DNA from: JAQBDA01 sp963709875
GTDB taxonomy: Bacteria; Chloroflexota; Anaerolineae; Anaerolineales; UBA4823
Direction of reading: 5' to 3'
NCBI GenBank assembly: GCA_963709875.1
Contig: CAVPYB010000011.1
Coordinates: forward strand, 124,001 to 188,000
Length of the DNA stretch: 64,000 bases
The notes under the pieces were generated by a model. It was not told where the DNA came from, made no database searches, and saw only the letters and a program-made list of their open reading frames with translations. This document shows positions 9,061-17,250 of this stretch, one piece after another. Numbering within the stretch: position 1 is the first letter of the stretch; each line of letters starts with the position of its first letter. A program made the translations under genes and the position numbers.

Positions 9061-9927
9061 TCAGCATAGCTCTGCCAGGACGATCCAGGTCCCAGGTACT
9101 TTTTCGAAGCGTAAACCACGGCACGCCGCCCCGGCTTCGACCAGGTGGTCCACAGCCTTCTCGGTCGTTTTTGCCGACCACTTGAATATCTTGCCAATGT
9201 CACGCAGCTCGGCAGCACCGACGGAGCGAAGATACAGCTCGGCAAGGTGGTACTGTGCCTCTCGCTCGCCGATGTAGCGGGCCTGATCGACCAGCTCGGA
9301 GTAGTGTCGCGTGACGATATCGTACACGAAGGCATATCTCCAGCCGCCGGCCTGGGACACGGCTACCGGCATGATCTTGAAATCCACCTGCAGGTCGACA
9401 AGCGCTTTGTTGAAGCGCGAATCGCTCTCCCGGCTGGATAGACGAGCCGCCCGGCGTAAAGCAAGCGTGTCTAATGGACCTTGATCCAGCAGGGCTTCAT
9501 AGACCGCTTTTGCTTCCTGGGTCAAGCGACCCTGTTCGTAGATGGTCAGGTAATCTTCTTCTGGCGAGCCGTAGTTTTCGGAAAGGGCGTAGAAATAAGG
9601 CATCACCGGCAGGCTGATCATGGTCGATTTCTTGCGCAGCACCTTTGCGTAATACCATTCCTGGCTGCCAAGCAAGGCATCTTTCCAGCCCCAGGTTACG
9701 TGCCCAGGGTCGTCATGCTGGTCGGCAACCGGGCGGTCCCCGGCAACCGCCGTCCACAGGCTGGGGTATGTGATCCCCTTGATCGGCCAGAAGAGCACAA
9801 AGCCGCGCTGGTTGACGAAATCCACCGCTTCGTCACGCGTTCGCAGCCTGGTTCCGGGCGTCGTGCGGAATGTCTGCGACCGGTATTTGTTTATTGGTTT
9901 CCAGGAACGTGATTTTCGATTTGCCAT
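9061..9927 (-). CDS. AlkZ/YcaQ-related winged-helix protein
   Basis: 288 residues, basic N-terminus, then EAVDFVNQRGFVLFWPIKG and a WGWKDALLG segment, followed by winged-helix-like repeats. This agrees with proteins annotated as AlkZ-related, distant relatives of the YcaQ/AlkZ crosslink-repair DNA glycosylases. I do not see the catalytic QxQ/QxD motif of true AlkZ glycosylases with confidence, so an enzymatic repair role is uncertain. The gene ends 19 bp before the SDR gene start on the same strand. Assignment rests on overall resemblance only. Confidence 0.5.
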   Translation of the reverse strand: MANRKSRSWKPINKYRSQTFRTTPGTRLRTRDEAVDFVNQRGFVLFWPIKGITYPSLWTAVAGDRPVADQHDDPGHVTWGWKDALLGSQEWYYAKVLRKKSTMISLPVMPYFYALSENYGSPEEDYLTIYEQGRLTQEAKAVYEALLDQGPLDTLALRRAARLSSRESDSRFNKALVDLQVDFKIMPVAVSQAGGWRYAFVYDIVTRHYSELVDQARYIGEREAQYHLAELYLRSVGAAELRDIGKIFKWSAKTTEKAVDHLVEAGAACRGLRFEKVPGTWIVLAELC

Positions 9928-9936
9928 AACTGAAAT

Positions 9937-10941
9937 TTAGTGCGAGTGGGTGTGTAGATCATCATGTTCATGCGAACTGATCCTAGGGTGGCTCTCGCCG
10001 GATTGATTGGCTGGATCGACGTGGATGGATGCCGCTGCCAGGTATTTCAGCTTGTGCAGCAGATGGTGCTGGGTATCCATGGCGATCTGGTGCGCCTGGC
10101 TGATATTTAGATCCGGGTCCACCGAGACGCTCAGCTCGGCGTGCATTCTATGCCCCATCCAGCGTACGCGCACATTGTTGACTTCTAATACTTCCGGCAA
10201 GGATAGGACAGTGCTCTGGATATCATCAACTACCCTGGGATCGACCCCATCCAGAATCCTGAGGAATACAGATTTACCGACATCCCACAGGATCTTGAAG
10301 ATAGCAGCCGTGATGAGCAGCCCGACAATGGGATCTGCAAGTGGATATCCGAGCCATATCCCGGCAGCACCGACCAACACTGCCAGACTGGTCAGACCAT
10401 CCACCCGGGCATGGTAGCCGTCTGCAATCAGGGCTGCGCTGCCGATCTCTTTCCCAACCCGGATGCGGAACCAGGCGACGCCTTCATTGCCCAGGAAGCC
10501 GATGATTCCAGCGGCGAACACAGCCCAAAGGTTGCGTACTGTCTGTGGGTCAACCAGCCTGCGTAGGGATTCGTATCCGGCGACCAGGCCGCTGATCAGG
10601 ATCATCAGCAGGATGAATAACCCTGCGATATCTTCCGCTCGACCGTAGCCATAGGTGAAGCGTTTATTCGCCGGTCGCCGTACCAGAATGAAAGCAATCC
10701 ACAGTGGTATGGATGTCAAGGCATCCCCGAAGTTATGAACCGTATCTGCCAGCAGGGCGACGCTGCCGGTGAATGAGACGACAATGACCTGGAGCAGCGC
10801 GGTTGCGATCAGAGCTGCCAGAGACCACTTGATAGCCCAGATGCCGCGCTCAGAGCCAAACAGTTCTCGGTCGATTGCGCCATGCGTGTGTTCTGGATGT
10901 CCATCCTGGCTGTGCGGGTGTGTGCTTGAGTTCACTGTCAT
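9937..10941 (-). CDS. Cation diffusion facilitator family transporter
   Basis: 334 residues, six predicted membrane helices (about residues 38-215) and a cytoplasmic C-terminal ferredoxin-like domain. Metal site residues are present: LLADTVHNFGDAL in helix 2 (D and HxxxD) and ALIADGYHARVDGLTS in helix 5. Both ends are His-rich (HPHSQDGHPEHTH at the start, HEHDDLHTHSH at the end), which suggests metal capture. The family exports Zn2+, Cd2+, Co2+ or Mn2+ in exchange for protons; an HxxxD site in both helices favours Zn2+/Cd2+. No metal-responsive regulator is adjacent. The stop is 21 bp upstream of the end of upp's reading direction partner, same strand as upp. Confidence 0.9.
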   Translation of the reverse strand: MTVNSSTHPHSQDGHPEHTHGAIDRELFGSERGIWAIKWSLAALIATALLQVIVVSFTGSVALLADTVHNFGDALTSIPLWIAFILVRRPANKRFTYGYGRAEDIAGLFILLMILISGLVAGYESLRRLVDPQTVRNLWAVFAAGIIGFLGNEGVAWFRIRVGKEIGSAALIADGYHARVDGLTSLAVLVGAAGIWLGYPLADPIVGLLITAAIFKILWDVGKSVFLRILDGVDPRVVDDIQSTVLSLPEVLEVNNVRVRWMGHRMHAELSVSVDPDLNISQAHQIAMDTQHHLLHKLKYLAAASIHVDPANQSGESHPRISSHEHDDLHTHSH

Positions 10942-10962
10942 TTCGGCTCAGCGGCGCTGAGA

Positions 10963-11589
10963 TCACCCCGTTCCGAACTGGCGGTCACCTGCATCACCGA
11001 GCCCGGGTAAGATATACCCGCGATCGTTGAGGCGTTCATCGACTGCCGCCAGGTGGATCTTCACTTCTGGATGGTGCTGGTCCATCAATGCGATCCCCTC
11101 TGGTGCGCCTAAAATGCCGACAAATTTTATCTTGGATACTCCCCAGCGCTTCAACACATCTACCGTAGCGACTGCCGACCCGCCGGTTGCCAGCATCGGG
11201 TCAAGGATCAGGCATACAGAGACGGTCGGCTCGATGGGGAGCTTGTTGTAATACTCGACTGGTTTCAAAGTGCGTTCGTCGCGGTACAGGCCGATATGCC
11301 ACACTTCTGCGGAGGGCATCAGGTTCCAAATGCCTTCAACCATCCCTAGACCGGCCCTCAGGATGGGCACCAGGCCGATCTTTTCCTGGCATACATCCCC
11401 GGTGAAAGGCGCTAATGGTGTTTGCACCTGGCGTGGCTTCAAGGACAGGTCTGCTGTGGCTTCATATGCCATCAAGGCAGCGATCTCGCGTATCAATTCA
11501 CGAAATTTTTTGGGTTCGGTATCCTGGTTGCGCAGTAGGGTGAGCTTGTGGGCGACAAGTGGGTGTGGGGAAGGGTGGACATTTGGCAT
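10963..11589 (-). CDS. upp: Uracil phosphoribosyltransferase
   Basis: 208 residues, the standard UPRT length. PRPP-binding loop LILDPMLATGGSA is intact, as are LVPILRAGLGMVEG and the C-terminal GDAGDRQFGT. The enzyme makes UMP from uracil and PRPP in pyrimidine salvage. The start is the ATG giving MPNVHPSPHPLV; the frame stays open far upstream but that is antisense to ruvB. It is divergent from ruvB with a 75-bp shared promoter region. Functionally it pairs with the pyrimidine-nucleoside phosphorylase at 17251, which releases uracil. Confidence 0.95.
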   Translation of the reverse strand: MPNVHPSPHPLVAHKLTLLRNQDTEPKKFRELIREIAALMAYEATADLSLKPRQVQTPLAPFTGDVCQEKIGLVPILRAGLGMVEGIWNLMPSAEVWHIGLYRDERTLKPVEYYNKLPIEPTVSVCLILDPMLATGGSAVATVDVLKRWGVSKIKFVGILGAPEGIALMDQHHPEVKIHLAAVDERLNDRGYILPGLGDAGDRQFGTG

Positions 11590-11617
11590 ATTCGACTCCG
11601 TAGGTTGGGTTGTGTAC

Positions 11618-11657
11618 ATTATATCTCGAGAGTGAAAGTACGAAACTAAGTTATAAT
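11618..11657. promoter_or_regulatory. Divergent -10 elements for upp and ruvB
   Basis: A perfect TATAAT reads on the plus strand at 11652-11657, only 7 bp before the ruvB ATG, implying a nearly leaderless transcript. A second TATAAT reads on the minus strand at 11618-11623, about 29 bp before the upp ATG. Neither has a strong -35 hexamer. Position and orientation support two divergent promoters. Confidence 0.5.
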
Positions 11658-11664
11658 TTTTCCT

Positions 11665-12693
11665 ATGAGTGATGCCCCCAATCGACTGATCAATCCAAAA
11701 CCTCAGCCGGAAGACCGCCTGGACCAGGCGCTGCGCCCCCGGTTCTTGAAAGACCTCATCGGTCAGGAGCGGGTCAGGGAAAACCTGTCGATCTTGATCG
11801 ATGCCGCTCGCCAGAGAGAGGAGCCGATGGACCACGTGCTCTTCTACGGGCCACCTGGTCTGGGTAAGACGACCCTGGCACACATCCTGGCGAATGAGAT
11901 GGGGGTGAATATCAAGGTAACTGCTGGTCCGGCGATTGAGCGTCCGGGGGATCTGGCAGCCATCCTGTCGAATCTGCGGGCTGGAGATATCCTCTTCATC
12001 GATGAAGTGCACCGTCTCGGACGTTCCATCGAAGAGGTTCTTTACCCGGCGATGGAAGACTTCGCTCTGGATATCATCATCGGGAAAGGTCCATCTGCGC
12101 GTTCGATCCGCTTGAAGCTGCCCAGATTTACCGTCACGGGTGCGACAACACGTCTGGCGCTGGTCAGCGCGCCGTTGCGAGCACGATTCGGAGCTGTACA
12201 CCGCCTCAATTATTATAACCTTACAGCTATGCGCCAGATTGTCGACCGGGCTGCGGGGGTGCTGGGCGTCGAAGTGGATGATGAAGGCACAGATGAGATT
12301 TCCCACCGTGGTCGTGGCACTCCACGTGTTGCCCTGCGCCTGCTGCGCAGGGTGCGCGATTATGCCGAAGTGCGCGCCGACGGCGTCATCACCCGTAGTG
12401 TCGCCCAACAGGCATTGGACCTGATGGAGATCGACGATCGTGGGCTGGATGATATCGACCGGCGGGTGCTGCTGACGATCATCGAGAAATACAACGGCGG
12501 ACCGGTGGGGCTGAGCACGATCGCTGCCTCAATCAGCGAAGAACCGGACACGATCATGGATGTGGTTGAACCCTACCTGCTGCAGCTCGGCTTCCTGGAT
12601 AGGACCCCGCAGGGTCGCACGGCTACCCGACTGGCTTACGACCACCTGAATACTGCCTATACCAGGGAGGACCAGCCGAGACTTTTCGAGTGA
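11665..12693 (+). CDS. ruvB: Holliday junction branch migration helicase RuvB
   Basis: 342 residues. Walker A GPPGLGKTT (residue ~59), Walker B ILFIDEVHR (~110), sensor GATTR (~155) and the arginine-finger region LRARFG are all present, followed by the winged-helix domain ending GRTATRLAYDHL. RuvB forms hexamers that drive branch migration with RuvA. It is followed by a DUF2905 gene overlapping its stop by 4 bp and by queA; ruvA and ruvC are not in the window. Confidence 0.97.
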   Translation: MSDAPNRLINPKPQPEDRLDQALRPRFLKDLIGQERVRENLSILIDAARQREEPMDHVLFYGPPGLGKTTLAHILANEMGVNIKVTAGPAIERPGDLAAILSNLRAGDILFIDEVHRLGRSIEEVLYPAMEDFALDIIIGKGPSARSIRLKLPRFTVTGATTRLALVSAPLRARFGAVHRLNYYNLTAMRQIVDRAAGVLGVEVDDEGTDEISHRGRGTPRVALRLLRRVRDYAEVRADGVITRSVAQQALDLMEIDDRGLDDIDRRVLLTIIEKYNGGPVGLSTIAASISEEPDTIMDVVEPYLLQLGFLDRTPQGRTATRLAYDHLNTAYTREDQPRLFE

Positions 12694-12929
12694 GCTTCGA
12701 GATGCTGCCAATAGCACGAATGCTGATGATAGCCGGCATTCTTCTGTTCCTGTTTGGTGGGCTGCTTTATCTTTCTGGTCGAGCAGGGCTGCCTCTCGGC
12801 AGGCTGCCTGGCGATATCCGCATTCAGGGAGCGAACTTCACCTGTTTTATCCCCCTGGCGACTTCAATTATACTGTCCGTTCTGTTGACCCTGATCATCA
12901 GTATTGCTGCCCGCTACCTGAACCGCTGA
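12690..12929 (+). CDS. DUF2905 small membrane protein
   Basis: 79 residues, two hydrophobic helices (about 8-28 and 52-74) separated by the hallmark GRLPGDIRIQG loop of DUF2905. The GTG start shares four bases (GTGA) with the ruvB stop, so translation is probably coupled. Function unknown. The family is often found next to ruvB and queA in diverse bacteria, and this arrangement is repeated here. Confidence 0.85.
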   Translation: MSFEMLPIARMLMIAGILLFLFGGLLYLSGRAGLPLGRLPGDIRIQGANFTCFIPLATSIILSVLLTLIISIAARYLNR

Positions 12930-12968
12930 TGCCAGGTATGGGAGTAAATAACCTGTAGAAGGCAAATT

Positions 12969-13991
12969 GTGAAGACAGCAGATTTCGATTACATGCTACC
13001 TGAGGATTACATCGCGCAGATCCCGGTCGAGCCACGCGATGCCTCACGCCTGCTGGTGCTCGACCGGAGCGGGAAGGATATCCGGCATGACCACTTCTAT
13101 AATCTGGGTGACTATCTTCACCCGGGTGACTTATTGGTCTTGAATGAAACCCGGGTCATACCGGCGCGTTTATATGCCCGCAAGCTGCCCTCCGGAGGGC
13201 GGGTTGAAATATTACTGCTCAAGCGCAAGACTGATGAAACCTGGGAGGCGCTGGTTGGTGGGAAGGGGATGCGCCCCGGGGTGCAGTTCGAAGTGGAGTC
13301 TGGTCCTGGCGGCAGGGTCGTCCTGCAGCTGAGCGGCGCCCGCCGCCTGATCGAGTTCGCCGAGCCTATGGAAGACTACCTGCCAGATGCCGGACATGTA
13401 CCTCTGCCTCCTTATATTCGTACCTCACTGCAGGATCCTGAAAGATACCAGACCGTTTATGCCCGGCATTCAGGGTCGGCTGCTGCACCCACCGCAGGAC
13501 TGCACTTTACACCCCGGCTTATTGAGAGCCTGAAAAGGTCAGATATACGTTTTACAGCCGTGACTCTACACGTGGGGTTGGATACATTCGCGCCTGTAAC
13601 AGAGGAACTGCCCCGCGATCATAGAATGCACACTGAGTGGTGCCAGCTTTCCCCATCAACTGCAGATGCTGTCAACCGTACCCGGCAGAGAGGCGGCAGA
13701 GTTATCGCGGTGGGCACGACCAGCGTACGCACGCTCGAGAGCGCGGCCGTTAATGCCAGGTCTGGTGATCTGGTAGCCGCAATAGAGGGTCCGACCGAGC
13801 TGTTTATTCTGCCGGGCTACGAATTCCACGCCGTAGATGCCATGATCACGAACTTTCACCTGCCGAAATCCACGCTGATCATGCTGGTGAGCGCATTTGC
13901 CGGCCGGGAAAACATTTTGGCTGCCTATCAGACTGCTATCCAGCATCATTACCGCTTCTACTCTTTTGGGGACGCGATGCTGATCCTATAG
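12969..13991 (+). CDS. queA: S-adenosylmethionine:tRNA ribosyltransferase-isomerase
   Basis: 340 residues starting at a GTG. MLPEDYIAQIPVEPRDASRLL at the N-terminus, HFYNLGDYLHPGDLLVLNETRVIPARL, TAGLHFTP and TNFHLPKSTLIMLVSAF near the C-terminus are all QueA signatures. It transfers the ribosyl part of AdoMet to preQ1 in tRNA, making epoxyqueuosine. No other queuosine genes are in the window. The 39-bp gap from DUF2905 and shared strand suggest one operon with ruvB. Confidence 0.96.
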   Translation: MKTADFDYMLPEDYIAQIPVEPRDASRLLVLDRSGKDIRHDHFYNLGDYLHPGDLLVLNETRVIPARLYARKLPSGGRVEILLLKRKTDETWEALVGGKGMRPGVQFEVESGPGGRVVLQLSGARRLIEFAEPMEDYLPDAGHVPLPPYIRTSLQDPERYQTVYARHSGSAAAPTAGLHFTPRLIESLKRSDIRFTAVTLHVGLDTFAPVTEELPRDHRMHTEWCQLSPSTADAVNRTRQRGGRVIAVGTTSVRTLESAAVNARSGDLVAAIEGPTELFILPGYEFHAVDAMITNFHLPKSTLIMLVSAFAGRENILAAYQTAIQHHYRFYSFGDAMLIL

Positions 13992-14024
13992 CTCCAACAC
14001 CTGCACGGAGGAAGCCAGACGAAT

Positions 14025-14723
14025 ATGAACATAGAACATGCCTGGGAGGCTTTGGAAAGCGAGATCACACAGTGCCGGATATGCCCTCGCCTGACTGCCT
14101 GGCGGGAAGAGGTGGCTGAGGTCCGGCGCCGGGCTTATATCGACTGGGTATATTGGGGCAAGCCTGTGCCGGGGTTTGGGGATGTGAATGCCCGCGTGCT
14201 GGTTGTGGGTCTTGCTCCAGGGGCGCACGGAGCAAACCGCACGGGTCGAATGTTCACCGGAGATGGTTCGGGTGATTTCCTGTATCGTGCCCTGCACAAG
14301 GCCGGCTTCGCCAACCAGCCTACAGCCAGAACGCGTGACGACGGTCTGGTGCTGAAAGACCTGTTTATCTCAGCAGTATGCCGCTGTGCCCCTCCGGGTA
14401 ATAAACCGCGCCCTCAGGAGATCGCCAATTGCTTGCCTTACCTGGACCGTGAATATGAACTGCTGCCACAGCCGCTGGGCATCGTCGCGCTGGGGAGGAT
14501 TGCCTTCGACAACACGCTGCGCTTGCTGCGCCAGAAAGGCGCAGACATTCCCCGCCTGGACTTCTCCCATGCGGCATATTTTCCACTGGAAGGTGGCCTG
14601 CCCTGGATCATCGCGTCTTTCCATCCCAGCCGGCAGAATACACAGACGGGACGTCTTACTGAAAGCATGTTTGAAGAAATCTGGTCTTTAGTGGCGGGTC
14701 TGCTTCCGAACCGGTCAGATTAG
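14025..14723 (+). CDS. Uracil-DNA glycosylase, family 5 (UdgB type)
   Basis: 232 residues. QCRICPRL supplies the first Fe-S cysteines, with further Cys in AVCRCAPPGNKPRPQEIANC. Motif 1 is GLAPGAHGANRTGRMFTG and the C-terminal motif is SFHPSRQNTQTGRLT, which together distinguish family 5 from family 4. In family 5 the first motif lacks the activating Asp or Asn, as here (GLAPGAHG). The enzyme removes uracil, and sometimes hypoxanthine, from DNA. It lies 33 bp after queA and may be the last gene of the ruvB operon. Confidence 0.92.
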   Translation: MNIEHAWEALESEITQCRICPRLTAWREEVAEVRRRAYIDWVYWGKPVPGFGDVNARVLVVGLAPGAHGANRTGRMFTGDGSGDFLYRALHKAGFANQPTARTRDDGLVLKDLFISAVCRCAPPGNKPRPQEIANCLPYLDREYELLPQPLGIVALGRIAFDNTLRLLRQKGADIPRLDFSHAAYFPLEGGLPWIIASFHPSRQNTQTGRLTESMFEEIWSLVAGLLPNRSD

Positions 14724-14770
14724 AATCTAAGCTCAGGGGGAAATATCCAGAAGATGAAGAAGGTTGGTGA

Positions 14771-16405
14771 TTAGATTGGAACGCTCTGGTTGCGACCGGA
14801 CTGTTTCGCGCTGTACATGGCGACGTCTGCTTTGTTAATCAATGCATCCAGGGTGGTTATCTCGGTTGTTAACCCCGCGATCCCCAGGCTCACGCTTGAC
14901 CGGAGCAGTTTGCCCTCGGTAGGGATTTGAGTATCTTCAACGCAGCGCCGGACGCGCTCGGCGACAATAGCGCCCATGCGCATATGCGTTTCTGGCAGCA
15001 GGACTACAAACTCATCGCCACCATACCGTCCAATGATGTCGACCTTGCGCAGCTGCTTTTCACAGCAGTTAGCAATGCTGCGCAGCACCTGGTCTCCCAC
15101 AATATGTCCGTAGTTGTCGTTGATCGCCTTCAGATTATCAACGTCCAGCATGATCGCCGTTAATGGGTGTTTGAAGCGGAAGCTGCGCTCGATCTCCCTT
15201 TCGCCCAGCTCAACCAGTCCGCGACGATTGTAAAGGCCGGTCAGCGCATCCGTTATTGCCAGCTTCTGTACCTCTGCATGCAGCTCGGCGTTATAGATCG
15301 CATTGGTTGCGGTGACGGCGATGCTCACCAGCAGGCGCAGATCGGACTCGGTAAATGCGGACGGGGTGGGTGATTCCAGGCATACGGCTCCGAGAACGCG
15401 TTCGTTCAATATCAGCGGGGCAACAATCGCCGAGCTGATTGTGCTGGATTCGGGGATAAGCTCCTGGCGTGGGTTGGGGATCTCGCCGGTTGTATCGTGG
15501 AAGATCAACGCCTGGCGTTCTCTCACCGCCCGTGCCACATAGCCGCTGCTCTCAGAGTAGGAAAACTTCTGGATCCTTGGATCGGCATAGCCGATGCTGG
15601 CGCGCAGCTCCAACTGACCGGTATCGCGCGCGATCAGATGCAACGTACCTTTTTGGGCAGAGGGTACTGCGCTGGTGGCGGCATCCAAGATTTGCCCCAA
15701 AAGCGCTTCAGAGTTCAGCGTGGTGAGCAATGCCTGGTTAGCCGAGTGTAAGGCTGTCAGCTCCCGGTTATGTTGCTCAGCAGCGATCTCGGCCCGTTTT
15801 ATCGCCGTTACATCGTGACCGACGGTCTGTATTTCTGCCAACCTACCTTGCGAGTCAAATATCCCTTGTCCGTTCCATTGATACCAGACGATCGACCCAT
15901 CATCCAATGTCATGGCATGAGTGATGTTGAATCCCGGTTCCAGCGGATTGAGCGAAGCGATCTTTTGCTGCCATTGGATTTGCGCTTGATCTCCCAACAG
16001 CTGGAAAAAATCACCTGGCGAATTGCTTTGGGTGGGTAGTTTGTAATATTTGACCAGGGATTTATTAGCGAATTTGATCGCCCCGTCCGGGCCGAGCTGG
16101 CAGATCAATAGGCCGTCGTTATCCAGTACAGAGTTATATTGCAGCTCAAGTGCTCTCAGTGTCTGTTGAGATGACTGCACGTTTTGGATAGCCTCTGAAA
16201 GAGCGCTTATATCGCTCGGTTTGTATGCCTGAGTATCGGGTGGCTCTGCATGACTGCGAGCCTGAAGGTGGCTGTAAATGAATAACAAGCGGGCGCAGGC
16301 AGCCAGCAGTCTCTCCTGCAGCCCATCATCATCCCCCGTTTGCACGATCAGATCGCTGATCTGGTCTCGCAGATCATCGATCTCATATCCCAGGTTGTTC
16401 GCCAA
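14771..16405 (-). CDS. PAS-GAF-GGDEF diguanylate cyclase
   Basis: 544 residues. An N-terminal helical region is followed by a PAS domain (about 95-210, with DGSIVWYQWNGQGI), a GAF domain (about 225-370) and a GGDEF domain (about 385-544). The active site reads RYGGDEFVVLLPE and the RKVD five residues upstream is a canonical inhibitory I-site, so the enzyme should both make and be inhibited by cyclic di-GMP. There are no membrane helices, so it is probably a cytosolic sensor. It ends opposite the UDG gene. The ~180 bp before its start contain two copies of a 10-bp palindrome, a likely operator. Confidence 0.92.
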   Translation of the reverse strand: MANNLGYEIDDLRDQISDLIVQTGDDDGLQERLLAACARLLFIYSHLQARSHAEPPDTQAYKPSDISALSEAIQNVQSSQQTLRALELQYNSVLDNDGLLICQLGPDGAIKFANKSLVKYYKLPTQSNSPGDFFQLLGDQAQIQWQQKIASLNPLEPGFNITHAMTLDDGSIVWYQWNGQGIFDSQGRLAEIQTVGHDVTAIKRAEIAAEQHNRELTALHSANQALLTTLNSEALLGQILDAATSAVPSAQKGTLHLIARDTGQLELRASIGYADPRIQKFSYSESSGYVARAVRERQALIFHDTTGEIPNPRQELIPESSTISSAIVAPLILNERVLGAVCLESPTPSAFTESDLRLLVSIAVTATNAIYNAELHAEVQKLAITDALTGLYNRRGLVELGEREIERSFRFKHPLTAIMLDVDNLKAINDNYGHIVGDQVLRSIANCCEKQLRKVDIIGRYGGDEFVVLLPETHMRMGAIVAERVRRCVEDTQIPTEGKLLRSSVSLGIAGLTTEITTLDALINKADVAMYSAKQSGRNQSVPI

Positions 16406-16499
16406 ACTACCCTCCGGGTTTGCGGGATGGTGGCAGGTGGTACAGCAGAGTGGTTCACCTATCCGGTGGAACTAACCCTGAAACACCAGGAATTACACC

Positions 16500-16539
16500 C
16501 CATATATGGTCTCCAACTACAGATGAATGCCATATATGG
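16500..16539. promoter_or_regulatory. Two CCATATATGG palindromes 30 bp apart
   Basis: The same perfect 10-bp palindrome occurs at 16500-16509 and 16530-16539, centred exactly 30 bp apart, about three helical turns. They lie 95-134 bp upstream of the diguanylate cyclase start. This spacing is what a dimeric regulator bound cooperatively on one face of DNA would use. No regulator is known to me for this motif in Chloroflexota. Confidence 0.45.
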
Positions 16540-16587
16540 TTGTTATATTATTTTACAACAACTTCTTCACAAATGGAATGCGAACCT

Positions 16588-17136
16588 TCAATCAATAGTG
16601 CGTGGAGCGAAAATCACCCTATCCCTGCGCAGCAGGGCAAATGGGATTTTGAAGGGTTTAAGGGCGGGGATATTTGGGGATGTGACCTGAATGTCATAGA
16701 TGGATGTGAAATTTTCTTTTATCACATCCAGGTAGTTTTCCAGGTCAGTCTGGGTGGACATGCGCACAAAGCCATCGAAGCGGAATGCGCCGATCAATGC
16801 GGTTACCGGCTCCATCCTGCGCATGGGTTCATTGGGGTCGTAATCCAGCGGGTCGCTCTCCGGAGGGCGCATATGAAATGCGACAACCCGGTGGGAAGGG
16901 AGGAAAATCTCACCAAATGTCTGAGATTTGGGAGACCCACCTGAGCTCAAATCGATGATCTGAGCGGAATATATGGCGATATACTGCGGGACCATCGGTG
17001 TTCGCATCCACGTGCTCACACGGATTACTTTCTTGGTCACTACTTCGCCCACCAGCAGGCTGCTGTCAGTATAGACCATGACAGGCGTGACTTTGTCATC
17101 CTCCCCCAGAGCATATAAATTTTGGACCTCGTTCAT
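16588..17136 (-). CDS. Conserved-looking hypothetical protein
   Basis: 182 residues with no signal peptide and no membrane helix. Strand-rich N-terminal half (VMVYTDSSLLVGEVV, AIYSAQIIDL) and a C-terminal half with VTALIGAFRFDGFVRM and FTSIYDIQV. I do not recognise the family. It is transcribed toward the diguanylate cyclase on the same strand, about 180 bp upstream of it, and is divergent from the nucleoside phosphorylase. A cytosolic role is all that can be inferred. Confidence 0.6.
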   Translation of the reverse strand: MNEVQNLYALGEDDKVTPVMVYTDSSLLVGEVVTKKVIRVSTWMRTPMVPQYIAIYSAQIIDLSSGGSPKSQTFGEIFLPSHRVVAFHMRPPESDPLDYDPNEPMRRMEPVTALIGAFRFDGFVRMSTQTDLENYLDVIKENFTSIYDIQVTSPNIPALKPFKIPFALLRRDRVIFAPRTID

Positions 17137-17152
17137 TCTGGCACCCCCGGCT

Positions 17153-17183
17153 TTGACTGTTTGCGCCTGACATAGATTATAAT
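17153..17183 (+). promoter_or_regulatory. Sigma70-like promoter for pyrimidine-nucleoside phosphorylase
   Basis: TTGACT at 17153-17158 and TATAAT at 17178-17183 are separated by 19 bp, slightly long. Transcription would begin near 17190, leaving a leader of about 60 bases before the ATG at 17251. Confidence 0.5.
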
Positions 17184-17250
17184 CTCTATCTGCACCGATT
17201 GCTGAAAAACACTGTCAAGCTTACGTAGCTGTAAACTAAAGAGACTATCG

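Noticed and set aside
11590..12408. Upstream extension of the upp reading frame
   Set aside because: It is antisense to ruvB and has no UPRT similarity; the standard length is reached from 11589.
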